A stretch of 7,009 bases of DNA from Tenericutes bacterium ADurb.BinA155 (GTDB taxonomy: Bacteria; Bacillota_I; Bacilli_A; RFN20; CAG-826), in contig MVZL01000065.1 in assembly GCA_002068375.1 (NCBI GenBank), forward strand, positions 1 through 7,009, read 5' to 3'. The position numbers were made by a program, and so were the translations under genes. The notes under the pieces were generated by a model. It made no database searches, was not told where the DNA came from, and saw nothing but the letters and a program-made list of their open reading frames with translations. Of this stretch, positions 6,900-7,009 are shown piece by piece; the stretch's first letter is position 1; each line of letters begins with the position of its first letter.

Positions 6900-6905
6900 T
6901 ATAAT
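6900..6905 (+). promoter_or_regulatory. Candidate -10 box for lepA
   Basis: A perfect TATAAT begins three bases after the helicase stop codon and ends 15 bases before the lepA ATG, predicting a leader of about 9 bases. The best -35-like hexamer, TCTACA at 6875-6880, has a long 19-base spacer and is weak. Confidence 0.45.
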
Positions 6906-6920
6906 CGGAACGCTCATTTT

Positions 6921-7009
6921 ATGCCCTTCGATCAAAAACACATCCGAAACTTCTCCATCATCGCCCATATCGACCATGGCAAGTCGACCTTGGCCGATCG
7001 GATTTTGGA
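6921..7009 (+). CDS. lepA: Elongation factor 4 (LepA), 5' end only
   Basis: Only the first 29 codons are inside the window; the gene runs off the right edge. The peptide begins [20 protein letters not shown] and continues [18 protein letters not shown] is the GTP-binding G1 loop of translational GTPases, and the [19 protein letters not shown] context is that of LepA rather than EF-G or EF-Tu. LepA is a ribosome-associated GTPase of about 600 residues. Its start is 23 bases after the helicase stop, with a TATAAT box in the gap and no recognisable Shine-Dalgarno sequence, so it may be read from its own promoter as well as by read-through. Confidence 0.93.
   Translation, partial: MPFDQKHIRNFSIIAHIDHGKSTLADRIL

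Overview
The window is an ordinary-looking, gene-dense bacterial chromosome segment of roughly balanced base composition. It holds five complete protein genes and the 5' end of a sixth. The longest stretch without a visible gene is the 63 bases at the left edge. No RNA gene, CRISPR array, insertion sequence or phage feature was seen. The short EpsC/Gram-positive-like form of serine acetyltransferase, the Cas4-like nuclease fused to a Rad3-type helicase (an architecture I recall from Clostridia and relatives) and the tight packing suggest an uncultured Bacillota lineage. Nothing in the window fixes the taxonomy more closely, so this is inference.

Left half, minus strand (transcribed right to left from about 3545): a cysteine synthase (cysK/cysM type), then a serine O-acetyltransferase (cysE) overlapping it by 11 bases, then, 3 bases further on, a 675-residue acyl-adenylating enzyme with a C-terminal acyl carrier domain. 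The first two genes make the complete serine to O-acetylserine to cysteine route. The third gene, an acyl-ACP-synthetase-like protein carrying its own carrier, is the unexpected member and its substrate is unknown.

Right half, plus strand: methionyl-tRNA formyltransferase (fmt), then 3 bases later a 786-residue PD-(D/E)XK nuclease fused to an XPD/DinG-type iron-sulfur helicase, then after 23 bases the start of lepA (elongation factor 4), cut by the window edge. A perfect hairpin covers the fmt stop codon at the fmt/helicase junction. lepA appears to have its own -10 box in the small gap.

The two halves diverge from a 44-base intergenic region (3545-3588). It contains an apparent pair of overlapping opposed promoters and a perfect 14-base palindrome placed like an operator. 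The most interesting points are the cysteine operon with its carrier-fused adenylating enzyme, the compact divergent control region, and the nuclease-helicase. The nuclease-helicase family is probably known but poorly characterised. I see no convincing evidence of a wholly new system.
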